From assembly GCF_023630175.1 (NCBI RefSeq), contig NZ_JALLIN010000053.1, positions 1-47,623 on the forward strand: a stretch of 47,623 nt of DNA, written 5' to 3'. The DNA comes from Streptomyces cellostaticus (GTDB lineage Bacteria > Actinomycetota > Actinomycetes > Streptomycetales > Streptomycetaceae). Under the pieces are notes generated by a model. It was not told the DNA's origin, searched no databases, and worked only from the letters and a program-made list of their open reading frames with translations. The position numbers and the translations under genes were made by a program. Shown here piece by piece: positions 15,604-24,472 of this stretch. Position 1 is the stretch's first letter, and each line of letters begins with the position of its first letter.

Positions 15604-17075
15604 GCTGCCTCCTCGGGGTTCGTCAGGGCGGACCGCTCCTCGGGTGTCCCGGCGGTGAGTGGCAGCAGCACCTGGAAACGGGTGTCGCCGGGCTCCGACT
15701 CGACGCGCAGGGTGCCGTGGTGCTTGTTCACCACGATCCGCCAGGAGATGTCCAGACCGAGCCCGGTGCCCTGGCCGACCGGCTTGGTGGTGAAGAACGG
15801 GTCGAAGATCCGGCTCCTGATCTCCGGCGGCACCCCGGGCCCGGTGTCCCGGAACTCCACCAGCGCCTGCTCGCCCTCCAGCGCGGTCCGCACGGTCAGG
15901 GTGCCCTGTCCGCCCGCGTCGTTCATGGCGGACACCGCGTTGTCGATGAGGTTGGTCCACACCTGGTTCAGCTCGGCCGGGTAGCCGGGGATGTCCGGCA
16001 GCGCGGGTTCGTACTCCTTGACGACCTCGATGCGCGGACCGATCTTGCCGGACAGCATCAGCAGCGTGCTGTCGAGGAGTTCGTGCACACCGACGACCCG
16101 GTAGGGCGCCCGGTCGAGCTGCGAGTACTGCTTGGCGGCGTCCACGAGGTGCGAGATCCGGGTGGTGGAGTCCTCGATCTCGTCCATCAGCAGCTCGGTC
16201 TCGACGGTGTAGTTGAGCCAGCCCACCGCCCCGGGCAGGATCTCCGCGTCCACGGCGGCCGCGACCTGCTCCAGCCAGTCCACGTCGAGACCGGCCTGGA
16301 CGAAGGTGGGCGCGAGCTGCCAGCCGTGGTCGAGGCCGTGGTCCTCCAGCCAGTCGGTGAGCGCGTCCTCGCGGTCCGAGGCCTCCAGCGGGCTGAGCGC
16401 CGGCGCCTTGGCGACGCGCTCGGCGGTGCGCTCCTGGATCTCGATCAGACTCGCCAGCGCGTCGCGGGAGAACGGGCCTTCGGCGATCACCGCGAGCTTG
16501 TGCCGCATCTTCGCGACCCGCTCCCGCAGCGTCGAGGTGGCCCGGACGGCGGCCGCGGCGGGATTGTTCAGCTCGTGCGTGAGCCCGGCCGACAGCGAGC
16601 CGAGGGCCAGCAGCCGTTCCCGCTGGCCGATGGCCGCCTGGGTGCTCTTCGCACCGAAGAACAGCCCTTCCAGCAGGTGCGTGGCCATCGGGAACCACTC
16701 GCTCATGACCTCGGCGAAGGTGTCCGCCGGCAGGACGAAGAAGCGCGTCGGCTCCGTCACCCGCATCGAGTTGTTGTACACCTGCCGCACCCGGTCACCC
16801 AGGTAGGCCTGCATGGCGCCCGCGTACACCCCGCGCTGCGAGGTACGGGACACCTCCACGTCGTCGCCGGCCACCCGCCGCGAGAGCACGACCGTGCCCT
16901 CGACCATCACGTAGAAACAGGTGGCGGGGTCGCCCTCGGTGTACACCGGGCCGGGCTCGAACAGCTCCACCCGGCCCTCGCTGCACAGCCGCCCGAGCTG
17001 GTCGGGGGACAGCTTCTCGAACAGGAACAGGGAGCCGATCTCCTGCGGGCTGCACGGCACCGGCTGCCCGCTCAC
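15600..17075 (-). CDS. cNMP-binding-domain histidine kinase
   Basis: 491 residues. The GTG at 17075 overlaps the upstream stop (GTGA). Residues ~10-140 form a cyclic-nucleotide-binding fold (LFLFEKLSPDQLGRLC; then VYTEGDPATCFYVMVEGTVVL). A dimerisation helix with the phospho-acceptor His167 follows in SAGLTHELNNPAAAA. The HATPase domain closes with an N box (VWTNLIDNAVSAMNDAG), DTGPGVPPE and GQGTGLGLDISWRIV. There is no membrane segment, so it senses a cytosolic signal. Its likely receiver is the N-terminal domain of the gene just upstream. Whether it binds cAMP or another ligand is not visible. Confidence 0.9.
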   Translation of the reverse strand: MSGQPVPCSPQEIGSLFLFEKLSPDQLGRLCSEGRVELFEPGPVYTEGDPATCFYVMVEGTVVLSRRVAGDDVEVSRTSQRGVYAGAMQAYLGDRVRQVYNNSMRVTEPTRFFVLPADTFAEVMSEWFPMATHLLEGLFFGAKSTQAAIGQRERLLALGSLSAGLTHELNNPAAAAVRATSTLRERVAKMRHKLAVIAEGPFSRDALASLIEIQERTAERVAKAPALSPLEASDREDALTDWLEDHGLDHGWQLAPTFVQAGLDVDWLEQVAAAVDAEILPGAVGWLNYTVETELLMDEIEDSTTRISHLVDAAKQYSQLDRAPYRVVGVHELLDSTLLMLSGKIGPRIEVVKEYEPALPDIPGYPAELNQVWTNLIDNAVSAMNDAGGQGTLTVRTALEGEQALVEFRDTGPGVPPEIRSRIFDPFFTTKPVGQGTGLGLDISWRIVVNKHHGTLRVESEPGDTRFQVLLPLTAGTPEERSALTNPEEAA

Positions 17076-18748
17076 GACTGCTCCAGATACCGGTGGACGA
17101 GCATGACGGCCATGGCTCCCTCTCCGACGGCGGACGCGACCCGCTTGGCGGACTCGGCGCGGGCGTCGCCCGCCACGAACACGCCGGGGACGCTGGTCTC
17201 CAGGTGGTACGGCGGCCGGTCCAGCTCCCAGCCGGCCGGTGGCCGCCCGTCGGCGGTCAGATCGGGTCCGGCCAGGATGAACCCCCGCTCGTCGCGCAGC
17301 ACCGTCCCGCCTAGCCAGTCGGTCAGCGGGGCGGCGCCGATGAACACGAACATCCACTGGGCGTCGACGCGTTCGGTCTCCCCGCTGGCCATGTGGCGCA
17401 ACGTCAGCTCCTCCAGCCGGCCCGAGCCGTGCGCCGCGTCCACGACCGTGCGGCCGCGCACCGAGATGTTCGGTGCCTCGCCGATCTGCTGGATCAGGTA
17501 GTGCGACATCGACGCGGACAGATCGGGCCCTCGCACCAGCAGCGTCACCGACTTGGCGAACCGGGACAGGTACATCGCCGCCTGCCCCGCCGAGTTGGCG
17601 CCGCCGACGATGTACACGTCGTGCCCCTGGCAGGAGGATGCCTCGGTCAGCGCGGAGCCGTAGAACACCCCGCAGCCGGTCAGGTCGGTGCAGCCCTCGG
17701 CCTGCAACTGCCGGTACTGCACGCCCGTGGCCAGGATGACGCTGTGCGCGGCGATCGCCGAGCCGTCCGCGAACCGCACCACGCGGGCCGCCCCGTTGAT
17801 CTCCAGCCCCGTCACCTCGCGCGTGGTGAGGATCTCGGCGCCGAACTTGGCCGCCTGCCGCCGTGCCCGTTCGGTGAGCTGTGCGCCGGAGACCCCGTCG
17901 GGGAAGCCCAGGTAGTTCTCGATCCGGGAGCTCTGGCCGGCCTGCCCGCCGGTCGCGGACCGCTCCACGAGCACGGTCCGCAGGCCCTCCGAGGCCCCGT
18001 ACACGGCGGCGCCGAGACCGGCCGGACCGCCGCCGATCACCACCAGGTCGTAGAAGTCGGCCGTCGGTGTCGTCGCCAGGCCCACCCGCGCGGCCAGCTC
18101 GGGCGCCTCGGGCTCCACCAGGGCCGTCCCGTCGGGGGTGATCACCAGGGGCAGCCGCTGCCCGTCCTGCCCGGCCGCGGTCAGCAGCCGCCGCCCCTCG
18201 GGCTCCTCCACCGAGTACCAGCGGTACGGCACCTGGTTGCGGGCCAGGAACTCCCGCACGTCGGAGGACCGGGCCGACCAGCGGTGCCCCACGACCTTGG
18301 TGCTGGCCACCGGCCTGCGGGCGCTGGTCCGCCACGCCTGGAGCAGGTCGTCCAGCACCGGGTAGAGCTTCTCCTCCGGCGGGTCCCACGGCTTGAGCAG
18401 ATAGTGGTCGAGGTCGACGACGTTGATCGCGTCGATCGCCGCGTTGGTGTCCGCGTACGCGGTCAGCAGCACGCGCCGGGCCCCCGGATACACGTCCAGG
18501 GCCTGCTCCAGGAAGTCGATGCCGTTCATCTGGGGCATCCGGTAGTCGGCCAGGATCACCGCCACCAGGTCCCCGCGCAGCTTCAGTTCGCGCAGTGCCT
18601 CCAGCGCCGACGCGCCGGACTCCGCGCGCACGATCCGGTACGACTCGCCGTAGCGCCGTCGGAGATCACGGGCGACGGCGCGGGAGACCCCCGGGTCGTC
18701 GTCCACGGTCAGGATGACGGTCCGCGCTGCGTCGGCGGCCTGTGCCAT
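17072..18748 (-). CDS. receiver domain-thioredoxin fold-TrxR-like flavoprotein fusion
   Basis: 558 residues from the ATG at 18748 (GGGAGAGG upstream). Residues ~10-130 are a response-regulator receiver: Asp17/Asp18, phospho-acceptor Asp68 in LADYRMP, Thr96, and Lys119 in LLKPWD. Residues ~160-220 look like a glutaredoxin/thioredoxin fold (REFLARNQVPYRWYSV, then LPLVITPDG) without a Cys pair. From ~228 comes a TrxR-like module: FAD motif VVIGGGPAGLGAA, NAD(P)-type motif IVGGANSAGQAAMYL, and FAD end motif VFVAGDARAES. Where TrxR has CxxC, this protein reads GVFYGSALTEAS, so ordinary thioredoxin reduction is unlikely. It is the first gene of the coupled trio and divergent from a universal stress gene. 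Confidence 0.9.
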   Translation of the reverse strand: MAQAADAARTVILTVDDDPGVSRAVARDLRRRYGESYRIVRAESGASALEALRELKLRGDLVAVILADYRMPQMNGIDFLEQALDVYPGARRVLLTAYADTNAAIDAINVVDLDHYLLKPWDPPEEKLYPVLDDLLQAWRTSARRPVASTKVVGHRWSARSSDVREFLARNQVPYRWYSVEEPEGRRLLTAAGQDGQRLPLVITPDGTALVEPEAPELAARVGLATTPTADFYDLVVIGGGPAGLGAAVYGASEGLRTVLVERSATGGQAGQSSRIENYLGFPDGVSGAQLTERARRQAAKFGAEILTTREVTGLEINGAARVVRFADGSAIAAHSVILATGVQYRQLQAEGCTDLTGCGVFYGSALTEASSCQGHDVYIVGGANSAGQAAMYLSRFAKSVTLLVRGPDLSASMSHYLIQQIGEAPNISVRGRTVVDAAHGSGRLEELTLRHMASGETERVDAQWMFVFIGAAPLTDWLGGTVLRDERGFILAGPDLTADGRPPAGWELDRPPYHLETSVPGVFVAGDARAESAKRVASAVGEGAMAVMLVHRYLEQS

Positions 18749-18976
18749 GCCTCTCCCACCCCGAGCGGTCGGCTGCGCGGTACGGCGCCGCCAGGGTCGC
18801 CGCACCGACTCCCGCCCATCGTATGTTCGATCGCCCGGATCCGCCCCGCCGTGCTGCGACGTCGCCCGCCCTGGGGGACCGCTCCTTGATCTCCTCCTCC
18901 GTGGGTAGGGGGAGGGCATGATCAGCCCGTGGGGGAGACTGGCCCCGCGAACGCGGACGACGAGGAGGACCGAGGC

Positions 18977-19846
18977 ATGACACGCCCGATCACGGCAGGG
19001 GTGGACGGTACGGAGGAGAGCCTGGCCGCGCTGGGCTGGGCGGCCAGGGAGGCGGTGCGCCGGGGGCTGCCGCTGCGCGTGGTGCACGCCTGGCACTACG
19101 CCGAGGCGATCGCCGCGGCCGACCGGGACACCCAGCGCGGCTGGGTGTCCGAGGGGGTGCGGGAGGCCGTGCGCACCGTCTCGGCCGGACACCCCGGGCT
19201 CGAGGTGGACGTGGACGTGCTCGACGAGGGCGATGTCGCGGAGGCGCTGACCGGTGCGGCCGCCGAGGCCGAGCTGCTGGTGCTGGGCTCGCGCGGGCAC
19301 GGCCGGGTGATGGGCTTCCTGCTGGGCTCGGTCGGCCAGCAGGTGGTCGCCGAGACGACCCGGCCCGTGGTCCTCGTGCGGGCCGGCGAGCGCGCCGCGG
19401 CGGAGGCCGGCGGGCGGGACATCGTGGTCGGCCAGCACGGCGGCCCGGAGGACAGCGCGGCCGCGCTGCGGTTCGCGTTCGAGACGGCGGCCGTGCGCGG
19501 TGCCACCGTCCGGGCGGTGCGCGCCTGGACACTGCCGCCGGTCTTCGCCTACAGCCCGGGCTCGCTGAAGCTCCTGGACGAGGCGGGCGGTCTGGAGCCG
19601 TACGAGAAGCAGGCCCTCGCCGACGCGCTGGCCCCGTGGCGGGAACGCTTCCCGGAGGTACCCGTCGCCGAGCACATCGAGATGGGCAGTGCCGCGCAGG
19701 TGCTGCTCTCGGTGGCCGGCCGGGCCCAGCTCATGGTCGTCGGCCGGCGGGCCCGCCGCACCGCCGTGGGGGCCCGGATCGGCTCGGTCGCCCACGGGAT
19801 GATGTACCACGCCGGATGCCCGGTGGCCGTGGTGCCCCACGAGTGA
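18977..19846 (+). CDS. universal stress protein, two tandem Usp domains
   Basis: 289 residues from ATG 18977; GAGGAGGACCGAGG lies directly upstream, better than the in-frame GTG at 18929. Domain 1 starts PITAGVDGTEES and has the ATP-binding GSRGHGRVMGFLLGSV. Domain 2 starts DIVVGQHGGPEDS and has VGRRARRTAVGARIGSV, a weaker nucleotide motif. Such tandem Usps are typical of actinobacterial stress or dormancy regulons. It shares a 228-base divergent intergenic region with the receiver-flavoprotein gene, so the two may respond to the same signal. Confidence 0.92.
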   Translation: MTRPITAGVDGTEESLAALGWAAREAVRRGLPLRVVHAWHYAEAIAAADRDTQRGWVSEGVREAVRTVSAGHPGLEVDVDVLDEGDVAEALTGAAAEAELLVLGSRGHGRVMGFLLGSVGQQVVAETTRPVVLVRAGERAAAEAGGRDIVVGQHGGPEDSAAALRFAFETAAVRGATVRAVRAWTLPPVFAYSPGSLKLLDEAGGLEPYEKQALADALAPWRERFPEVPVAEHIEMGSAAQVLLSVAGRAQLMVVGRRARRTAVGARIGSVAHGMMYHAGCPVAVVPHE

Positions 19847-19847
19847 C

Positions 19848-21083
19848 CTACTGGGGCGGCGTCGGCTCCAGGGTCGTACGGGCCTTCGGCAGGACGTTGT
19901 CGATGTAGTCGGCGACGGCGGTGTCCAGGCCGATGTCGTGCTGGACCCGTTCCGAAAGGTACCAGCGGTGCTCCAGCAGCTCGTGGTAGATCTCGGCCGG
20001 GTCCATGGAGCCGCGCAGCCCGGGCGGCACGGCGCGCACGGTCGGCCGGAACACGTCCCGCACCCAGCGGTGGGCGAGCACCTCCGGGCGGGCCGCGAGG
20101 GGGTCACCGGGCGCGTGGTCGTCCTGGCCGGCCATCCAGCTCTCCAGGTCGTTGAGCAGCCGCCGTGCCTGGTTCTCCTCGGCGTCGAGGCCGGTCAGCC
20201 GCAGCAACTGCCGCTGGTGGTGGCCGGCGTCGACGACCTTGGGCACGAAGGTGACCGTGTCGCCGTTGGCGGAGTGCCCGATCTGCATCTCGGCCACGTC
20301 GAAGCCGAGGTCGTTCAGGCGGCGTATACGGCGTTCCATGTAGTGGTACTTGCCCGCCGGGTAGACCGAGGTGCGGGTCAGCTCCTGCCACAGGCCGGCG
20401 TAGCGGGTGCAGATCTCGTGCCCGAACTCGACGGGGTCGACGGAGGGGTGCAGCGCCCCGGACGCCTCCAGGTCCAGCAGCTCGCCGCTGATGTTCACCC
20501 GCGCCAGGTCGAGGTCGTGGTCCCGCTGCCCCGGGCTCAGCCGGGGGTGCAGCTCGCCGGTCTCCGCGTCCACCAGGTACGCGGCGTAGGCGCCCGCGTC
20601 CCGCCGGAAGAGGGTGTTGGACAGCGAGCAGTCGCCCCAGGCGAAACCGCTCAGGTGCAGCCTGACCAGCAGCACCGCGAGGGCGTCCATCAGCCGGTGC
20701 ATGGTCGCCGGGCGCATGGTGGTCTCGAACATCGAACGGTACGGCATCGAACCGCGCAGATGCCGGGTGATCAGCACCGGTTCCAGCGGGGCGCCCGCCC
20801 GGTCGGCGCGGCCGGTGACCACGGCGAGCGGGTCGACGGCCGGGATGCCCAGCCGGTCGAGGTCCCGCAGCAGCCCGTACTCGCGCAGCGCGGGCCGTTC
20901 GGCCAGCTCCTTGACGGCGATCACCTCGTCGCCGGCGCGCGCGTAGCGCACGACGTGCCGGGAGATGCCCCGGGGGAGTGGGACGAGGACTTCCTCGGGC
21001 CACTTCTCCAGGGCCACGTCCCAGGGCAGTTCGAGCAGGAGCGCGGGGTGCTCCGGGTTCGTGGCGCTGATCTGCAATGCCAT
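19848..21083 (-). CDS. DUF4032 protein with kinase-like fold
   Basis: 411 residues. The N-terminal half shows an LPS-kinase/maltokinase-like pattern: VIAVKELAERPALREY (Lys of the ATP site), LITRHLRGSMPYR (hinge), GFAWGDCSLSNTLF (a D-x-x-x-x-N catalytic loop) and YLVDAETGE (the metal-binding Asp). The C-terminal DUF4032 part follows with YHELLEHRWYLSE. The substrate is unknown. The stop lies one base from the stop of the convergent universal stress gene, so transcripts from the two strands probably overlap. Only a weak AGGG precedes the ATG. Confidence 0.85.
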   Translation of the reverse strand: MALQISATNPEHPALLLELPWDVALEKWPEEVLVPLPRGISRHVVRYARAGDEVIAVKELAERPALREYGLLRDLDRLGIPAVDPLAVVTGRADRAGAPLEPVLITRHLRGSMPYRSMFETTMRPATMHRLMDALAVLLVRLHLSGFAWGDCSLSNTLFRRDAGAYAAYLVDAETGELHPRLSPGQRDHDLDLARVNISGELLDLEASGALHPSVDPVEFGHEICTRYAGLWQELTRTSVYPAGKYHYMERRIRRLNDLGFDVAEMQIGHSANGDTVTFVPKVVDAGHHQRQLLRLTGLDAEENQARRLLNDLESWMAGQDDHAPGDPLAARPEVLAHRWVRDVFRPTVRAVPPGLRGSMDPAEIYHELLEHRWYLSERVQHDIGLDTAVADYIDNVLPKARTTLEPTPPQ

Positions 21084-21313
21084 GGGACGAACCCTAAGGG
21101 CTGTCCCGCGGTCTCCGGCGGGCGCACGAAGAAGGCTGCCGCGCCGCGCCGCGCCGCCGGATCGCCGGACACGTCCAGCATGAGGGCGACCCCGCGCCCT
21201 GCGACGCATCGCATCCGACGCCGTGCGACGCCGTGCGCTGATCGACCGGGGACCACGGGACGGTCCTCAGGCCCGCCCCGGGGGGCCGTCGCCGCCGTGG
21301 CCCGGCGCAGGTG

Positions 21314-21943
21314 TCACCGCACCCCCTGGGGTCGGAACTGGACGCTGATCCGCGGACCCGCCGCGTGGGCGGTCTTGGGCACGCAGTGCTCCCAGGTCCG
21401 CTGGCAGGAGCCGCCCATCACGATCAGGTCGCCGTGCCCGAGCGGCCGCCGGACGGCGGGGCCGCCGCCTCCCACGGGACGCAGCAGCAGGTCCCGGGGC
21501 GCGCCGACGGACAGGATCGCGACCATCGTGTCCTGACGGGCACCGCGCCCGATCCGGTCGCCGTGCCAGGCGACGCTGTCCCGGCCGTCGCGGTAGAAGC
21601 ACAGTCCGGCGGTGGTGAACGGCTCGCCCAGCTCTCCGGCGTAGCGGGCGGACAGAGCGTCGCGCGCCTCGGTGAGGACGGGGTGCGGCAGCGGGTCGTG
21701 CGCCGCGTAGAACGCGAGCAGCCGCGGGACGGCCACCACGTTGTCGTACATCTTGCGGCGCTCGGCCCGCCAGGGGACGTCCGCGGCCAGTTCCTCGAAC
21801 AGGGCGTCCGCGCCGCTCAGCCAGCCCGGCAGCACGTCGATCCAGGCGCCGGAGCCCAGCTCGGTCCGGCGCGACCCGTCGAGCGGGCCGAGCCGCAGCT
21901 CGTCGGTCTGGTCGAACAGGGAGCCCTGGAGGTGCGTGGCCAT
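21314..21943 (-). CDS. alkB: AlkB-type 2-oxoglutarate/Fe(II) dioxygenase
   Basis: 209 residues. The iron ligands are His and Asp in SVAWHGDRIG and His in TWEHCVPK; the 2-oxoglutarate-binding Arg residues lie in PRISVQFRP. AlkB enzymes remove methyl groups from 1-methyladenine and 3-methylcytosine in DNA or RNA. GGAG precedes the ATG at 21943. The gene is divergent from the tetR gene, with about 138 bases between, including an AT-rich patch (21957-21978) that may hold its promoter. Confidence 0.9.
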   Translation of the reverse strand: MATHLQGSLFDQTDELRLGPLDGSRRTELGSGAWIDVLPGWLSGADALFEELAADVPWRAERRKMYDNVVAVPRLLAFYAAHDPLPHPVLTEARDALSARYAGELGEPFTTAGLCFYRDGRDSVAWHGDRIGRGARQDTMVAILSVGAPRDLLLRPVGGGGPAVRRPLGHGDLIVMGGSCQRTWEHCVPKTAHAAGPRISVQFRPQGVR

Positions 21944-22032
21944 GGACCCAGCCTACTCCGTAATCGAAAATATGTTCCCCACGATGGGCCCGGTCGCCGG
22001 TACCGGGGTCGCCGGCACCGCCCGGAGGCTTT

Positions 22033-22066
22033 CGATACATCGATGTATCGGATACATTGCCGTATC
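22033..22066. promoter_or_regulatory. palindromic operator upstream of the tetR gene
   Basis: CGATACATCGATGTATCG (22033-22050) is a perfect 18-bp palindrome. Directly after it GATAC-N6-GTATC (22051-22066) forms a second, looser dyad with the same half-site. Two adjoining sites just before the tetR Shine-Dalgarno (AAGGAGG, 22068-22074) suggest autoregulation. Confidence 0.75.
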
Positions 22067-22081
22067 GAAGGAGGGCCAGCC

Positions 22082-22711
22082 ATGACGGCCAAGGACGACA
22101 CGGCCCCGCGCGTGACCAGGCGGCGGGCCCGGACCCGGGCGAATCTGCTCGACGCCGCCTTCGCGGTCTTCGCCGCCAAGGGTTTCGGGCGGGTCTCCAT
22201 CGAGGAGGTCTGCGAGGCCGCCGGCTACAGCCGGGGTGCCTTCTACTCCAACTTCGCCACCCTGGACGAGCTGTTCTTCGCCCTCTACCGGGAGCGGGCC
22301 GACCTCATCGCCGGCCAGGTGGCCGACGCGCTCGCGCAGGACGGGCCCGACCTGGACGTCCCGGCCTCCGTCGACCGGGTGACCGAGGTCCTGCTGCTCG
22401 ACGTGGACTGGCTGCTCGTCAAGACGGACTTCCTGGTGCACGCGGCCCGCGACCCGGACGTCGCCCGCACCCTCCTCGACCACCGGGCCCGGCTGCGCGG
22501 GGCCGTCGCCGACCGCCTCGGCCGGGCCCGCGGCCACACCGAACTGCCCGCCGTGCTCGGCGGTGCCGAGGGGGCCGCCCGCGCGGTCGTCGCGGCCTAC
22601 GACGGCGTCACGACCCAGCTCCTGCTGGACAGGGACGTCGACGCCGCCCGCGGCTGGCTGAAGCAACTGCTCACCGCCCTGCTGACCGACGGCAGCGGCA
22701 CCCCGCAATGA
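22082..22711 (+). CDS. TetR family regulator
   Basis: 209 residues from ATG 22082 with AAGGAGG seven bases upstream. The N-terminal HTH is typical: TRANLLDAAFAVFAAKGF, VSIEEVCEAAGYSRGAFYSNF. The C-terminal ligand domain is not diagnostic. It sits directly behind a double palindrome and in front of a flavin dehydrogenase gene; an ATG of the latter's frame (22708) even overlaps the tetR stop as ATGA. The simplest reading is a repressor of itself and the dehydrogenase, released by that enzyme's substrate. Confidence 0.93.
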   Translation: MTAKDDTAPRVTRRRARTRANLLDAAFAVFAAKGFGRVSIEEVCEAAGYSRGAFYSNFATLDELFFALYRERADLIAGQVADALAQDGPDLDVPASVDRVTEVLLLDVDWLLVKTDFLVHAARDPDVARTLLDHRARLRGAVADRLGRARGHTELPAVLGGAEGAARAVVAAYDGVTTQLLLDRDVDAARGWLKQLLTALLTDGSGTPQ

Positions 22712-22737
22712 GTCGCGTACGGAAGGACACGGAGCCC

Positions 22738-24420
22738 ATGGCCGCCATGGACGCGGACGTCATCGTCGTCGGAGCGGGCCTCGCCGGCCTGGTGGCGGCG
22801 CACGAACTCAACCGCCGGGGCCGCACGGTGGCCCTGGTCGACCAGGAGAACGCCGCCAATCTGGGCGGCCAGGCGTTCTGGTCCTTCGGCGGGCTCTTCC
22901 TCGTCGACTCGCCCGAGCAGCGCCGGCTCGGCATCAAGGACTCCCTCGACCTCGCCTGGAACGACTGGCAGGGCAGCGCGGGGTTCGACCGGCTCGCCGA
23001 CGAGGACTCCTGGGCGGTGCGCTGGGCCCGCGCCTACGTCGAGTGGGCGGCCGGTGAGAAGCGCTCCTGGCTGCGCGGGCACGGCATCGAACTGCTGCCC
23101 ACCGTCGGCTGGGCCGAGCGCGGCGACCTCAGGGCCGGCGGCCACGGCAACTCCGTACCCCGCTTCCACATCGCTTGGGGCACCGGCACCGGCGTGGTCG
23201 AGCCCTTCGTGGAGTACGCCCGGCAGGCGGCCCGGGACGGGCTGCTCACCTTCCACCACCGCCACCGGGTCGACGAACTGGTCGTCGAGGACGGCGCGGC
23301 GCGCGGAGTGCGGGGCACCGTCCTCGTCGCGGACGACTCACCGCGCGGGGCCGCCTCCAGCCGCGAGCGCGCCGGCGACTTCGAGCTCACCGCCCGGGCC
23401 GTGGTCGTCACCAGCGGCGGCATCGGCGCCGACCACGACATCGTCCGCCGCCACTGGCCCGAACGGCTCGGCACACCCCCGGCCGAGATGGTCACCGGCG
23501 TCCCCGCCCACGTCGACGGCCGGATGCTCGACATCAGCGCCGAGGCCGGCGTGCGCCTGGTCAACCGGGACCGCATGTGGCACTACACCGAGGGCCTGCA
23601 GAACTGGGACCCGGTCTGGCCCGGCCACGGCATCCGCATCCTGCCGGGGCCGTCCTCCATCTGGCTCGACGCCCTCGGGCGCCGGCTGCCCGACCCGTGC
23701 CTGCCCGGCTACGACACCCTCGGCACGCTCGCCCACCTGCGCACCACCGAGGACATCGCCCGCCACGACCACTCCTGGTTCATCCTCACCCGGAAGATCA
23801 TCGAGAAGGAGTTCGCGCTCTCCGGGTCCGAGCAGAACCCGGACATCACCGCCAAGGACCGCAAGGCCGTGCTGCGCGACCGGCTGCTGGGCAGGGGCGC
23901 CCCGGCCCCGGTGCGGGCCTTCCTCGACAAGGGCGCGGACTTCGTCACCGCGGGCACCCTGGAACAACTGGTCGAGAGGATGAACGCCCTCACCGCCGAG
24001 CCGCTGCTGGACGCCGCCGAGGTGCGCCGCCAGATCGAGGCCCGCGACCTGCAGATGGCCAACCCCTACAGCAAGGACTCCCAGGTCCAGGGCATTCGCA
24101 ACGCCCGCCGCTACATCGGTGACCGGCTCGGCCGGGTCGCCTCCCCGCACCGCATCCTCGACCCGGAGGCGGGCCCGCTGATCGGCGTCCGGCTGCGCGT
24201 GCTGACCCGCAAGACGCTCGGCGGCATCCAGACCGACCTCGACTCCCGGGCCCTCGGCGCCGACGGCACCCCCATCGAGGGGCTGTACGCGGCGGGCGAG
24301 GTGGCGGGTTTCGGCGGCGGTGGTGTCCACGGCTACAACGCCCTGGAGGGCACCTTCCTCGGCGGCTGCCTCTTCTCGGGCCGTGCGGCGGGACGGGCGG
24401 CGGCGCGGCAGACGGGCTGA
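22738..24420 (+). CDS. FAD-dependent dehydrogenase, 3-ketosteroid-dehydrogenase-like
   Basis: 560 residues from ATG 22738 (GGAAGG and GGAG upstream); ATG 22708, overlapping the tetR stop, is an in-frame alternative. The N-terminal FAD motif is VIVVGAGLAGLVAAHEL, followed by LGGQAFWSFGGLF. The C-terminus has the GGIQTDLDSRAL and LYAAGEVAGFGGGG motifs, the latter followed by GYNALEGTFLGG, of the fumarate-reductase/KstD superfamily. It most resembles proteins annotated as FAD-binding dehydrogenases related to 3-ketosteroid delta-1-dehydrogenase. The real substrate may be a steroid or another cyclic ketone. It is transcribed with the tetR gene. Confidence 0.88.
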   Translation: MAAMDADVIVVGAGLAGLVAAHELNRRGRTVALVDQENAANLGGQAFWSFGGLFLVDSPEQRRLGIKDSLDLAWNDWQGSAGFDRLADEDSWAVRWARAYVEWAAGEKRSWLRGHGIELLPTVGWAERGDLRAGGHGNSVPRFHIAWGTGTGVVEPFVEYARQAARDGLLTFHHRHRVDELVVEDGAARGVRGTVLVADDSPRGAASSRERAGDFELTARAVVVTSGGIGADHDIVRRHWPERLGTPPAEMVTGVPAHVDGRMLDISAEAGVRLVNRDRMWHYTEGLQNWDPVWPGHGIRILPGPSSIWLDALGRRLPDPCLPGYDTLGTLAHLRTTEDIARHDHSWFILTRKIIEKEFALSGSEQNPDITAKDRKAVLRDRLLGRGAPAPVRAFLDKGADFVTAGTLEQLVERMNALTAEPLLDAAEVRRQIEARDLQMANPYSKDSQVQGIRNARRYIGDRLGRVASPHRILDPEAGPLIGVRLRVLTRKTLGGIQTDLDSRALGADGTPIEGLYAAGEVAGFGGGGVHGYNALEGTFLGGCLFSGRAAGRAAARQTG

Positions 24421-24437
24421 CGGCGCGGCGGACGGGC

Positions 24438-24471
24438 CGGCGGCCCCCCGGGCGGACCCGGCGGGCCGCCG
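24438..24471. terminator. hairpin between convergent genes
   Basis: CGGCGGCCC (24438-24446) pairs with GGGCCGCCG (24463-24471) around 16 bases. It lies between the flavin dehydrogenase stop and the DUF488 stop. Confidence 0.45.
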
Positions 24472-24472
24472 C

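Noticed and set aside
18886..18911. TTGATC and TAGGGG as a promoter for the universal stress gene
   Set aside because: The spacing is only 14 bases; not convincing.
18749..20107. Upstream continuation of the receiver-flavoprotein gene
   Set aside because: It runs antisense through the universal stress gene; the receiver domain starts at 18748 with a Shine-Dalgarno.
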